Notes under the pieces: generated by a model
What the model was told of the DNA's origin: nothing
Seen by the model: only the letters and a program-made list of their open reading frames with translations
The model's database searches: none
NCBI RefSeq assembly: GCF_009727055.1
Contig: NC_052357.1
Span: forward strand, 13,710,646 to 13,774,645
Length of the DNA: 64,000 nt
Direction of reading: 5' to 3'
DNA from: Benincasa hispida
Taxonomy: Eukaryota > Streptophyta > Magnoliopsida > Cucurbitales > Cucurbitaceae
Shown here: piece after piece, positions 46,501-58,400 of the stretch
Position numbering within the stretch: position 1 is the stretch's first letter
Layout of the letters: every line of letters starts with the position of its first letter
Made by a program: the position numbers and the translations under genes

Positions 46501-47620
46501 TTGATTTATATCTAGTGAAGGACAAATACTATGGTTAATATATGATATTAATCCATAGGTTATGAAAAAAATGTGATTATATTCATTGCCTATTAATTGG
46601 ACGCTTAAGGAATAATATGTCGGTGTCTCTTCTATTTTCATAACGGATGAGTAAGTTGAAGAATCGCTTTGAGAAGCTTAAATAGCTCATGGTGTGTTAA
46701 GCATTGGATGCGTGACATAGTGTTGAAGTGTGTCATCACTTAGTAAAATTAGTGCCTATACGATAGTGCTGAACGATCGCTTACCTATACGATCGTGCAG
46801 AGTGATCGTTTAATGCTTACACCCGCATGCGCTATTTACTAAATGGTCGTTTAGCGATCGATATTTACTAAACGATCGTATAGACGATCGCTTAGCTTTT
46901 CCTACACAATCGTATACTTCACCTAAACGATCAAACATTTTGTCTATACGATAGATGAGCTTTTCTCCCACTTGCTTGATCATTATACACGATCTTCCTT
47001 CCTCATCTCCTCTATCAAATCCGAACAAAGCCTACCCTTTAGATTCTCACTCCAAGAATACTGAGGGCTCTGAGTGGTGGTGTCGTCCCCGTTTCTTTCT
47101 GTTCGAGTGGAGACTGTTCGAGGTAGACGATTAGGATTGCTGAACGATAGCTTGTCGTTCCAGCGATAGTGAGATTTGCTGTGAAGAAAAAGTCTTCAAC
47201 TGGTATGATCTATCGATCTCTTATTTATTGTTTCTTTGATCATGCAGTAATTTAGCGTTATGAATGCATATTAGTATGTTTGAATGTACATGTGGAAATT
47301 CTGTCACAATGAATTGGAAAGATCCGCTTCTGCTCGTAGATACTATTGAATAAGAGTTCATTCCTTCACAAGTAACATTCATTTTGTATTAAATTAGAAT
47401 TATCTATACATCTACTCCTTTCCTCCAATGTTGACCCTCATTCACAGGTTGAATTAATAATGTCCCAATCTATTTGGGTGAACATCTTTGATGGTATCAA
47501 CTCAAGATCATGTTTTGCACATCTATCGTTTCCAAATAATTCATCAAGTTCTGCGTTAATATCATTGTCCCCATCATTTTCAGATTCAAGAATGACTAAA
47601 TCTTCAGAACGCATCGACAT
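43531..47620 (-). pseudogene. MULE transposase pseudogene
   Basis: Order on the minus strand: an acidic leader (47620-47438: MSMRSEDLVILESENDGD, KMFTQIDW); the solo LTR; a MuDR N-terminal DNA-binding region (45165-44941: DWRLWACRRKTHGMFKIT, GEHSCLSSELTQDH); the DDE core (44835-44545: HIDGTHLYKKHKEKLL, IFPLAFAIVEGENSSSWSWF); the second core segment (44541-44272: GICLVSNRHKGIL, YCPRHVASNFNTK); a C-terminal segment (44220-44023); a SWIM finger (43953-43771: CSCYKWQQFKISCSRVIAVC); and a zinc-knuckle-like GEGHNKCTC just before a stop at 43531. Two key residues look lost: the conserved SDRH is SNRH, and the SWIM His is Arg (CSR instead of CSH). With stops between segments, it is not active. Confidence 0.88.
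45287..47368 (+). mobile_element. Solo LTR, family A copy 2, inserted in MULE-2
   Basis: A 2082-bp block with TG...CA ends (TGTTGGGGTTGATGCC ... TTCCTTCA), flanked by the exact 5-bp duplication CAAGT (45282-45286 and 47369-47373). Uninterrupted target sequence is visible at 14680-14720 in MULE-1. It aligns over much of its length with 2528-4854, in opposite orientation. At 46740-46930 it carries a cluster of ACGATCGTATAG / ATCGTTTAG motifs. No coding domain, primer-binding site or second LTR was seen; the frames inside are chance. Confidence 0.9.
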
Positions 47621-48485
47621 ATTTACTCAAATCTTTACAACTGTTATAGTTGACAAAAAATATGTTAATACTAATAGCCTAATCCAAAAAGTTTGTTTTT
47701 TTTCTTTTAAATTCTTTAAACATTATTTTAAATAGTCCAAACAGTCCATATAGATCAAAACTCAAAATAGCCTAGATATTATTTTTTGAGTCCAAATAGT
47801 CCAACCTTATAATATTAAAATAGAAAGATCAACTACAACCCAAATGTTCATTCCAACTTATAATATTAAACTAAAAAAAATTAAATAGATAAAATAATTC
47901 AAATCCTACACAATAGATCAACTAAACTAGATCAAAACTCTAGTTTTTGATGCATACATTTAAATAAAATAGTAGATCTATAGACTAGAATATCATATAT
48001 TGGAAAAAAAAGGAAAAAATGTTACCTACAGTTGGCAGTGGCAGAGAGGGTAGTGACGGTCAGTGGACGGCGAACAATTTTGGACGATAGTGACGACGAA
48101 CGACGGCTGTGACGTTGAGCGGTAACTGTGAGAGAGAGGCAGAAAGGAAGAAAATTTGAGATGAGAAAGAAAGTGAAGAGAAAAGGTCTTGGGGCCTTTT
48201 GGGGACCACTAAGTTGTGTACCCCGTACACGATTTAGGGTAGTCGTGGACCCCGTCCATGATTACCTGTGGTCAACGCTGCATCCTTGTACAAGTGGTAG
48301 TCTGTGTGTGTCAGGTCACTGCCAATTCACGTGTTGCGAAGGAAGTTGTAGACCCGATTCACGATTTTGGGGTAATCGTGTACTGGGTTCACGATTACAC
48401 AACCCCATTTTTATCAATATTTTTAATCCAACTCTATTTTTGTTAATAATTAATAAAATAATATTATTTAAAAAAAATCCCTCAA

Positions 48486-50099
48486 CTACTATAGCCAATT
48501 ACACTTTGGTAAAGGTCTTGCATCGTTGTATTTTTAATAGACGAGAGTGCTCTAGTTTTTATCTTATTTTTTATAAGTTTAATAATCACCCTCTCTTGAA
48601 GAGAGGACAAACGAAATTATAATATTTTAACAATAACCTTCATAAAAATCTTATATTTATGATAAGTTCTTAAAAAGAACAATATTCATAAAAAAAAATA
48701 ATAATAAAGTCCTCTATAATGTTACTTTAGTTCTATCCAAAAAAAAAAAAAAAAAAAAATCAAGTTTCATGATCATGCAAACATACAACCTTGACGATAT
48801 GTATCAAAATGCTATTTAAAAATTCAAGTTTCATATGATCCCATGCTAACAAATTGACCTTGAGGATTAATATATATTAGTAACTTTCTTTAGATATGAA
48901 AATAAAATTTACTTGGGATTTTCTTTATCTATTATTGCTCAAGAAATCTAAGAAAATAATGAAAATAAAAGATTTTGCTAACAAAAATTCAATTGGACCA
49001 ACTATACACTTTTACCTAATTAATAATATATGAAATTTGGGATCATATGTCATCATAATAAAAAAGAAATAATAATTATAAAGAATTGCATGAGTGGATG
49101 AAAAAGGGGAAAAAAGGGGGAAAAAAAATCTAAAACAATGGAAAGGTGTGTTTTTGCCAATTGATTCCAAAGTCCATTATATATATATATATATATATAT
49201 ATATTTTAATGTCTAAAATAAGAAGGTTAAAAGGGCAGCTCAGCAGCAATATCTTTATACCTTTCTTCCTTAAAGGGAGACACAATTGGATTGCAAGTTG
49301 TGTCCTTTATGTGATTCAATCATTAAATGTACACTATTCATTGGACAAAATAAACTTTGGTATTCTAATTCAAAAGAATGACATTTTCGAAGTAAATTCA
49401 AAATTTAAATTTTTAAGACTATATCATTTGGTTTTTTATTTTTAGTTTTAAAATATTAGGATGATTTTTCACCATTTTTTATTTATGATTTTCATATTTC
49501 GTATGTAAATATTTGAATTGGTAGCCAATTTTTAAATACAAAAGCTATTTTTGACTGTGATTTTGATAGCACTACTAAAAAGTAGACAACATAACATGAT
49601 AAACCAATAGATGAGAGTGATGTTCATATACTTAATTTTCAAAAACTAAAAACTGAAAATCAAATGGTGACCGTAAACTAAATTTGTGAGATAGGTTGTT
49701 TCTTTTTTATTCTTTTATGGCAACAAAGATTTAAAATGTCAATAAAAAGAATATTATATCTAAATATGTAGTTAAAACAAGGATTGAACTATCATTTTAA
49801 GATACTCTCAAATTTTAACTAAAAAGACTTTTTTGTATAAATAATTATAGACAGCATGTAGTGAATTTGATATGACTTTTGAAACAATGAAAACAAATGG
49901 AAGATGGAATCTAACTTGAGGATGAATTTTTAGAATGACTTTGAGAACCATTAGACCAATGCTTTTAAATGATATATATACTTTTGAAAAAACAAACTAA
50001 TAAAATGTTTCAATTCAAGACACTTCAAATTACTCTTAAAAAAAGATTAGACACACTTTTACAATTTTCTAAATAATTTTTTTGTTATATAATCAAAAA
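48486..50099. other. AT-rich intergenic DNA
   Basis: Contains a poly-A run (48740-48758) and (TA)n (49178-49204). No gene recognised. The 99-codon frame at 49146-49445 has no domain. Confidence 0.6.
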
Positions 50100-50275
50100 T
50101 TGTTTTCAAATATAGGAAAATGAACCAACTTATTTATAAATATAATAAAATGTCAATATCTATTCGTGATAAACACTTATATATATCTATCACTATCTAT
50201 TGATAGATAGTGATAGTTTATTATATTTGAAAATATTTTCAATAGTATTGCAATTTAAAATAAATACCCTATAAA
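50100..50275. mobile_element. MITE of the CTATCA/TGATAG family
   Basis: ACTTATTTATAAATATAATAAAATGTC, then CTATCACTATCTATTGATAGATAGTGATAG as a perfect-looking hairpin (about 50188-50217), then TTATATTTGAAAATATTTTC. Confidence 0.65.
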
Positions 50276-50849
50276 CAATTAACAAAACAAAATCGAAATG
50301 TCTTTAAATTGGTAAAAATCACATTTTATTATTCAATAGCTCACACAAAATCACCTTTAGAATTGTTTTTAAAACAATTAGAAATAGACTAAAATAATTC
50401 TCAAAATTTAGTCTCTAAATTCTTACCTCTAAGGCATCAATTTACTTTTAAATTTTTTTAATCTGTCAAAGAACTATTAGACACAAAATTGATCGTTTGA
50501 CCTATCTGACACTTATAATAATTTAAGAATTAAATAAATTTAGAAAAACTCAAAATTCAATCAAAATTATCCATAAACCTAAAAAAAAAGTCATCTAACC
50601 ATAATTTTGGGCAAGTTATCAACAAAATATCATATCAAAGTTGAAAAAAAAATTACTAAACTTTTTAAACTTTTTTTCTTAAAAAAAAAAACAAAGTTGA
50701 GATATTAGATAGTTGTTGGAATTTAGGGAGGCAAAGTAATAAATTAACTGTATAAACTACCATAAATTTTATAGACTCTAATTCAAAAATTATTTTATTT
50801 TAATTTTCGCTCCTCTCCATTTTTTTATTTCCTTCTCTCTGTCATCTTC

Positions 50850-50976
50850 CACTGGCACTGCAGAGAGAAAGAGAGAGAGAGAGAGAAAGTAATGGAACTG
50901 AGCTAGAACGCCAGAGCGACCTTGAAGCTAAAGCTCCCTAGGGTTCGATCGTCGGCTTCATAATCACACAACAGTT
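50850..50976 (+). promoter_or_regulatory. 5'-UTR exon of the NF-YA gene with GA repeat and mini-uORF
   Basis: A GA-rich tract (50863-50889) is followed by ATGGAACTGAGCTAG (50892-50906), a 4-codon upstream frame (Met-Glu-Leu-Ser-stop). A donor site, CAGTT|GTAAGC, lies at 50976/50977. The matching acceptor is GGGATAG|GGTTCG at 51763/51764, leaving ten leader bases before the main ATG. A long 5'-UTR intron is usual in plant NF-YA genes. The transcription start is not defined; 50850 is a rough left edge. Confidence 0.65.
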
Positions 50977-51773
50977 GTAAGCGTTTTCTTGCTCTCGCTT
51001 GTTTCTGATTTCGCTGCTTACAATCGGAATTTTGATCGGAGCTTGGTTTTATTATGCCTCCATTTCACTCCAGAAATTTCTGCTTATTTTTCATCTAGTG
51101 GTGACGGAATGATAGAATATAAGGAATACTGTTGGAAATTTGAGTCTATGAATGAGTAGAACAGAGTATTACCGGAATTCGATTGCAAAAGTGGTTATGA
51201 ACTTGAAATCGCGAGTCGAAGAGGCTATCGTCTTGTTGTGTTAGGAATTTTACCGTTGGGAATTATGAATCTACTGTTTTTTCTTCATTTTCCTTTTTAT
51301 TTCTCTATTTTTTGTTCGTTTGCTGCATGCTTTATGGCAACCGGTTATAGACCTTTATAGAGCCTCTCTTTTGGATCTATGGAAATTGCAGAGGCTGAAG
51401 TTTGTATAGCGTAAATGGAAACAGATAGATGGAGTTTGTAACGAATATCTAGTGTATTTATTATGCTATTTTCTTGCCATAACGTACTCGAGGGTTGTGT
51501 GTTTGAATCTTTGGATGAGCTTAATGAGTAAAACACTTGATGTCTCCAAAGTTTGGCCTTGGCCCTTGAAGCAGGCTTGGATTGTTTATTTATTTATTAA
51601 TTTTTTCATTTTAAATAAAGGAGCCGTGCATATCATGGAACTTGGTAGAATATAATAGATTTAGTTGAGAATTTCCTGATGCTGCTGTGTGGTATAAGTA
51701 TGAGTGAATTATTTTGTTTTTCTTTTCTTTCTAATTTTCTCCCCTTTTTCGGTGATGGGATAGGGTTCGAACG

Positions 51774-53788
51774 ATGCCATCAAAACCAGAAAATGTAGAC
51801 CAACAAGTAGCTGATGGGGCAAAGTATTTGCTACAATCGACTAAATACTCTGAGCCTTGGTGGCATGGAGTTGGTAACAATACCATCATAGGTGAAGACG
51901 CTGCCAAAACATCTTCTGCAGAATATCTGAACGTTACTGTTACCAGTGGAGCAACGCAGTCACAAGCAAATGGTATAAGATTCTCTTTCTTTAAAGTAAA
52001 TGTCTATGTTTATGGATATGCTACAATGTTTATTAATTTAGTATATTTGTCTATGGATAGGCAATTTAAGTGATATATTGAAACTCTTCTTGGTTCAGAT
52101 GAAAATATTGGGAAAGAAGTCCAGCATCTTAAGTACATTCCCTTTTCTACATCCCCACCCGTGGGCGAACACCTTGATCCAAATTCCCAGATGGAACTGG
52201 TTGGCCATTCAATTGTAAGGATTGTCTGTTTCTCTCTGAAACCATTGTAAACGAAGAAATAAACATGAGTAGTATGCCTAGTTCTTCATTTGTGTGCAGT
52301 GAATAATGAATAAATTTCTTTCCTAAGAAAAATAGATGTTTGACTTCTTGGCATTGCTTCCCTCTTAACTGGATACAAAAAGGACTTCAAGTATCTCTAT
52401 TTGCAGGTTTTGACATCATATCCTTTTTCAGATGCACAATATTATCAAATGCTGACTTCTTATGGACCACAATCGACGGTATGCTCTGATTTACTTGAAT
52501 GGTTTAGTAATTTCATTTGCTAATTCACACATTCTGTTTTTGTTACATATGTCATTCATTATATAGAATGACAAGATCGTCCATGTTAATTAATTATTAA
52601 TTGCGAGGATGAGATCACCATTAACTTTTAAAATGGTAATTTGTGCCTTATCCATTTGTCATGATATATGGTTAAAAAAAAAAAATTCTGTATGAATAGA
52701 GGCTAAACATGTCCCTCCCTATCGGTCCTTGTCATGTTTCTTTCTTATGTACCTCTCTTTGCAAAGAAATATGCCACCAAGCAATTCCTACGAATTTCAC
52801 CGAACAAGATTGCATATAAACAATGGGGTTCTTTTGTACAGACCCTTCTTGCTGATTGACTGTTCAAGAATTATGATTATACTTGATTTTCCTGCAGTTA
52901 CCTCATATTTATGGACTTCACCATGCTAGGATGCCTTTACCCCTTGAAATGGAAGAAGAGCCTGTTTATGTAAACGCAAAGCAGTATCATGGTATCCTGA
53001 GGAGAAGACAGTCGCGTGCCAAAGCTGAGCTTGAGAAGAAAGTGATAAGAAGTAGAAAGGTATAGCCAACATATGTTTGAGGAGAAAATGAAAATGACTC
53101 ATAGATAAAGAAAGATATTTCTCAAAACTAAGCAGACCTAAATGGATATTCGTAGTTAGTAAAAAAAAAAAAAAAATTTTTGTTATAAATCTTCTTTCCA
53201 GTTGGTTACAGCCTATGGGCGGGTGGGTCACTTCATCGCATTATATAACTATTATTAATGGTTTTTCATGTCTCACCAGGGCTGTCTTTTCATATCGATC
53301 GCAGTCATGCTCTCTGGCTAATTACATTCCATCGTAATTGTATAACATTATTTACTTTTCTGGATACCCTGTTCCGTTTTGTGCAGCCATATCTTCATGA
53401 ATCCAGACACCTCCATGCTATGAGACGAGCGAGAGGCAGTGGAGGACGTTTCCTCAATACCAAAAAGCCCAACAATGTTATTTCCAATACAAATAGGGAA
53501 GAAGACATCAATTCTAGTGCAAACCATTTAACAAAACCTGTCAGCGGGGCTGCACCAAAGTACACGGTGGCTGATGAAAATGAAATCAAGGACACACTCA
53601 ATGAGGGCAGAGAGTTAATGAAACACAATATGCAGATAACACACGCTTTCTTCAACGGAAAATCGAATGTCCATGGTTTATCGACATACAATTCACAACT
53701 TGCCGATGTCGAGGGAGGGCATCTCGATCAGCCACATGAAAGCATGCAGGTGAATGGGGCTCCACAGAGGGCCATTCCCATCAGTTAA
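51774..53788 (+). CDS. NF-YA: NF-YA subunit of the CCAAT-box transcription factor, 316 aa
   Basis: Coding exons: 51774-51972, 52099-52214, 52407-52478, 52898-53059 and 53387-53788, all with GT-AG introns and consistent phase. The diverse N-terminus ([15 protein letters not shown]) has WW and Gln/Tyr-rich stretches. The core is residues 150-207: [20 protein letters not shown] begins the A1 helix that binds the NF-YB/NF-YC dimer. After the linker ([16 protein letters not shown]) comes the A2 DNA-contacting segment [17 protein letters not shown]. Both are intact. The product should act in the nucleus as the sequence-specific subunit of trimeric NF-Y at CCAAT boxes. Introns within the NF-YA core are typical of plant members. 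The 3' UTR carries a miR169-type site and the leader a mini-uORF, so post-transcriptional control is likely. Which paralogue it is cannot be told from sequence alone. Confidence 0.95.
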
Positions 53789-53964
53789 AAGTTTCTTGAT
53801 GGGGAATGAGGGTTCTCCAACACTGTTTAACCAGTTTCAGTGCAGAAAACTTGAATATTCAGTAAGCATGACTGTTGATTCTTGTGAGGCTCTGTTACTG
53901 GTTGGAAGTTGATGGATTTGCCCTCTTTGTGCTTGGAAGAAAACCGCCTTTTGGCGGCGTTTCT

Positions 53965-53985
53965 CAGGCAATTCATTCTTGGCTT
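53965..53985 (+). promoter_or_regulatory. miR169 target-type site in the NF-YA 3' UTR
   Basis: A 21-nt stretch from CAGGCAATTC to CTTGGCTT, 177 nt after the stop codon. Against the miR169 form I recall (beginning CAGCCAAGG) it pairs at all but about three positions plus one G:U. Forms with the UUGCCUG-type 3' end pair better. miR169 control of NF-YA through a 3'-UTR site is established in plants. Confidence 0.85.
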
Positions 53986-54114
53986 TAGTTGTTACTCTGA
54001 GGTGAGATGGAAGAAGATGAAGAAATGCAGTTCACCAAAAAATGTGGTATATTCACTGCCTATTTCTATCTTCTTCAATTTACCTCTACTATTACTACGT
54101 ATGTATTTATGATC

Positions 54115-55428
54115 TTGAATGTGTCTCAGAAAAACAAAAGATTTTAAGTGTGCAGACTTTTATAACTTAATTTAGGTGCAATTGGGTGCTGTATCTTTTC
54201 AACTTTGTGTGAATGTTTCGGGTGATAAATATTTCATGTTTGGTGGACTTGAAGCCATTAAAGATGAAACCTCTCTTTCATATTCCCTCACTCACTCGCA
54301 CACGCTATGGTAGATGCCTTTATTTTAATATTTAGTGAAGACCTCATTATCCACTAAGAAAAAAATTAATGTTTACTTTAGTTTTTAACCAGTTATTTAA
54401 TCCTTAAACTTTTAAGGTTTTTTTTTATCTATTTGATTGCTGGACTTTCATAAACTTTAAAAATATTTAAAAGATCCCTGAATTTTCAATTTTGTGTATA
54501 TTGGTTCATGACAAATTTTGATCTATTGAAATCAAATCAAATATGTATTTAATTTTAGGTAACACATGTTAATTTCTATATTTTTGAAGAAAGTTAGAAT
54601 TTTGTTCCATAGTTAGAATTTAGTCAATAGTTTGATAATTTTTTCATAACTAGTTTCAATATTAAGGGCTATTTATGAGGATTTTATCTAATCAAATGGA
54701 CTTTTTATAAAGTTATATCAAACCATTTAGGCAATATTCTATATGAACTAAATTCTAACTTTCTCCGATTTCAAATACTAAATTTTTAACTCAACCCCAA
54801 AAATTTTGAGCAAAAGAAGGAAAAAAAAACAATTGCTTAATCAAATCTTGCATATGAACCTCAGACTACTACGAAAGAGTGTTATCGACAAAATCATATG
54901 GTCCAAAACAAAATGGAGGGATTAAAATTAGAGGCGGTTGCAAAATAATTGATAGATATAGCAAAATTTAGATCCAGATCTTGGAGTTTATCAATGATAG
55001 ACTGTATTGTTTGTAGGAGACTATTAGCGATAGAAGCCATCGCCGATAGATTTTACCATACTTTAAATTCTTTAAAAGTGTTATTATACACTTAATTATT
55101 AGCTAAAAAGTACTATCCATTATAATTACCCTTAGGATTAATAGAAGGTGATGGGCTCAAAGAGATTCATTTTTCACTGTAAGAGAGCTTTTCATTCTTT
55201 GACCATAATTTTTTACAATGAGAAGGGTAGTTTTATTCATAAATGCGAAGTTTTCACTTCAAGATCTTGGGGGAAGGGAGGAAGCACAGTATGTTATAAA
55301 TTAAACATAAAAAACAAGCAGAGGCAAAAGCATTTCAAGATAAAAGATGAATAAATTACATGCTAACAGTTGTTTGTTTGGCTTCTTCAGGTCCTCTGTG
55401 ACATTCTGTCACAAAAAATAACTGACAG
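54115..55428. other. Convergent intergenic region between NF-YA and CCD1 with MITE remnants
   Basis: A MITE-like stretch of 'TTTAGTTTTTAACC/CCTTAAACTTTTAAGG' type at about 54360-54800 and a CTATCA/TGATAG copy at about 54930-55120 (TTTATCAATGATAGACTG...GCGATAGAAGCCATCGCCGATAG). Both presumed 3' UTRs fall at the edges. No gene recognised. Confidence 0.55.
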
Positions 55429-58400
55429 TCAAAGTCTTTCTTGTTCTTGAAGTTGCTCCTGTTCAGAAATACAAAATGTTGAATGCAAAGGCACTGAAAC
55501 TGAAGTAAGAGAATGCCAAAAGCTAATAGAAAATTTAGAGTTCTAAGATATAAATCACAAACTCAGGCAGGATATTGGATAACCCGTGGAAGGCAATAGA
55601 CTATATAGTTTACCAATATTGCTCTAAACTCAAGTGTATGATAGTTAGAAATAACTCGTTGTCGGCCAACCGTATGATAACTCACGAATCTGTGACTATA
55701 TACTTTGTCGATTGCCAATATTGGACAACAGTGGTTTATATCTTAAGGTAAAGCTGGAACTAGATAATGCAAAAGACGTTCAGATTGTTTCTTTTGTCAA
55801 AGTTTATCAGAAATCCAACTGAATGCAAACGACTTTGACACTAACCTCTGTAACGAAGAAGGCATGAAACCCATATGGAACTCTGTGTGGCAATTCAACA
55901 ACTGCAACAGGCTCAGATGACATAGTTTTTGCATCTACGACATGCACTGCAGATTTTCTGCAGGAAACAACAAAGATAATTATCCTCCTTTTTAGCACAA
56001 TAAACTAAATTTGATTCATCACAAGTATTTAGTAAAACTGCCTACTTATGTTTTTATGCAAATACCAAGGCTTCTGTACAGGATTAGAGTTCAATTCTAT
56101 TGAGAGAGTGAGTTGGTATATTCATGAATTGTAAAAGTAATTGACAAAATTATAGAACTCCCAGTAACATTAAAACTTTAACTTTCTAAATAGCCACTTT
56201 GTAATAGGATATCCAATTAGGATGTCTAAGAAAGGCATCCACATTCCAGCTACTACTCATATGGGATATAAATATATAAATACATATGACACAACTAACA
56301 ATATACTAGAAGTGGAAAGCAATTACCCAGTATTCTCGTCGTGAACGAATAATATCAAGTAGCCATCATCTTCTTCTGAAGTGGTGCCAGGTATGCGAGG
56401 AACAAAGATAGCTTCGGAACCAAATCTACCAGGTCCAAGGTCATAGAGGCCCTGAACATTTCCTCCAATTTCAATTTTCGTCTTTCCAGTTTCAGGTTTA
56501 GCATGCAGATCAAATTTAGCGATCCCCGTGACTTTTGCAATGCTGTCTAGTGTAGTTCCATATACATATTGTTGCTTCCTGATTGCATACAGAGCACGTG
56601 TACTTATTCACTAATTCTATATGTTAGGAATCCAGTTCATCAAAGCCAGGACAAAAAGAAACGTGAGAATTAGAAAATGATAATCAACATCATCTGATCT
56701 CTAACAACTATAATAGATGACATGCAAGTGCTGTCGCTAAAACATTGTAAATAAAAGCTTACGTAAAATTTGAATGTACGGTATCCCATTTCATACAAAC
56801 AATTTAAACCATTAGTTACTCGAATATTCAAAATAATAGAACCAACCTAAATTCCCCTACGGCTAATAGTGTTTCTGAAGATGTTTTCTAAATGGGGTTT
56901 TCTTGACCTTTGATTGGAAAACTGCAAACGAAAGAAATGCCCTTTAACTCAAACGTTTTTTACTCCAAAATTGGGTGATCTCTTCATATATCTCATGGAT
57001 TCAAGCCGATATTCTTTTTAAAATACTAGAAAAATAAGGGAATTAAAATACCTGCCAGTGTAGCATTCATTCACTCTAGGAAAATCTACAGCAGATTCCG
57101 AGAGTTTCCTCTGTGAAGCTAAACCAGATTTAAGATTGAGTCTCATCTCATACCTAATAGATGGAAAAATAATTAGAAATATCACAGCCACATCGGGAAC
57201 TTTTCTTCATATGTAGAAATAGATTGGAGTCCTACAGCTCATTTGAGAAGTTCTCAAGCTTCTCTTTAACAGACCCACTGACCATGTCCAAGTCTGGATT
57301 CTCGAGACGGCAAGTAATCAAAACTACTTCATCTCCTTCCTCCCAGGCATTTGCTAAGCAGAAGTATATAACAAAAATGATGAAAATGGAAAGAGTAAGA
57401 ATAATGATAGTCTGTTTAATTAGCCAAATAAACAGAATCCGATAAGGTACAGTCTTTCATATAGAAAAAAAATGTAGAATCCTTCAAAACTCGCGCCATA
57501 AATGAAGAGACAAATCAAATCCAACTGTAATCATATAAAATCATCCGTACACACAACATTAATAACAGAAAACTGATAGACCCCGGTTATTAAAAGATAT
57601 ATGAGAGAAAGAGAAGGGGAGAATTAAATGTAAATAATGGAGAGAGGGAAATTAGTTAGTTGTGGGAGAATGGTGAACCTGTTGTGGGGCCAAGAGGAAA
57701 GATTCGGGTTGTTATGAGAGGTTATAGCTCGGAGAGCTTGTTGAGGGAGGGAGTCTCGGCTTCCTTGGCTATTTTGGCGTAAACAGTGAACATATAACCG
57801 AATTCTATCAATTTGGTATCAGAGTCTTCGCTCCTCAGGGGATGGTGAAGAAAATGGAGGATCGAATGTCTGCGATTGAAGAATAGCTCACCTTGCTATA
57901 GGTGGGTATGGAAGCTTGGATGGACCAACGGTTTGTAGAGATGCAACAACTGACGAAAAGCGCCATGACAACTCGATTTGAAGCGATGGGGAAGACCATG
58001 GAATAGAGAATGCAGATGGCACTTGAGGCGTGGTCAAGGCGAGGAGGTATGATAGATGACAGTGGGAAATTAGCTTCGTTCGAGCGAACAGTGACGGAAA
58101 AAGGCAAACAACCACGGTTGAAGAGGCGGAACAGAAGGGAAGTAAGTCTAAAAAAGGAAAAGAGAGGTACCTTTATTCGATAAGCATTTAAGTTGAGATA
58201 CCAATCTTCAAAGGAGAGGCAAGAGATGATCCACTGGGATGGTTCTATCGAGTGGAACGATACTTTGTTTTCAATCAACTGTCAAAGAAGGATAAGATCG
58301 AGGCGGCGGTTGTGTTTAGAAGGGGAGGCGTTGGAATGGCACCAATGGGAGGAGGAACGAACGCGATGGACACCTGGGCGAAGTTCAAAGAGCAGATGTT

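Larger units (their letters stand above)
41640..48485 (-). mobile_element. MULE-2 with transposase and plant mobile domain, interrupted by a solo LTR
   Basis: The ends are inverted repeats. The left has GATTTTTAAAAGTAATGACAAAAAT and ATCGTGTACTTGGTACACGATT (41761-41782). The right has the complement, with ATCGTGTACTGGGTTCACGATT (48376-48397) and an AT-rich terminus to about 48485. The minus strand encodes a degenerate MuDR-type transposase (47620-43531) followed by a plant mobile domain (about 43110-42060). A solo LTR (45287-47368) splits the N-terminal region. Without it the element would be about 4.76 kb. No clean 9-bp target duplication was matched, so the outer ends are approximate. Confidence 0.82.

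Noticed and set aside
48128..48622. 164-codon open frame
   Set aside because: It spans the palindromic subterminal repeats and TIR of MULE-2, so the frame is a by-product of terminal sequence.
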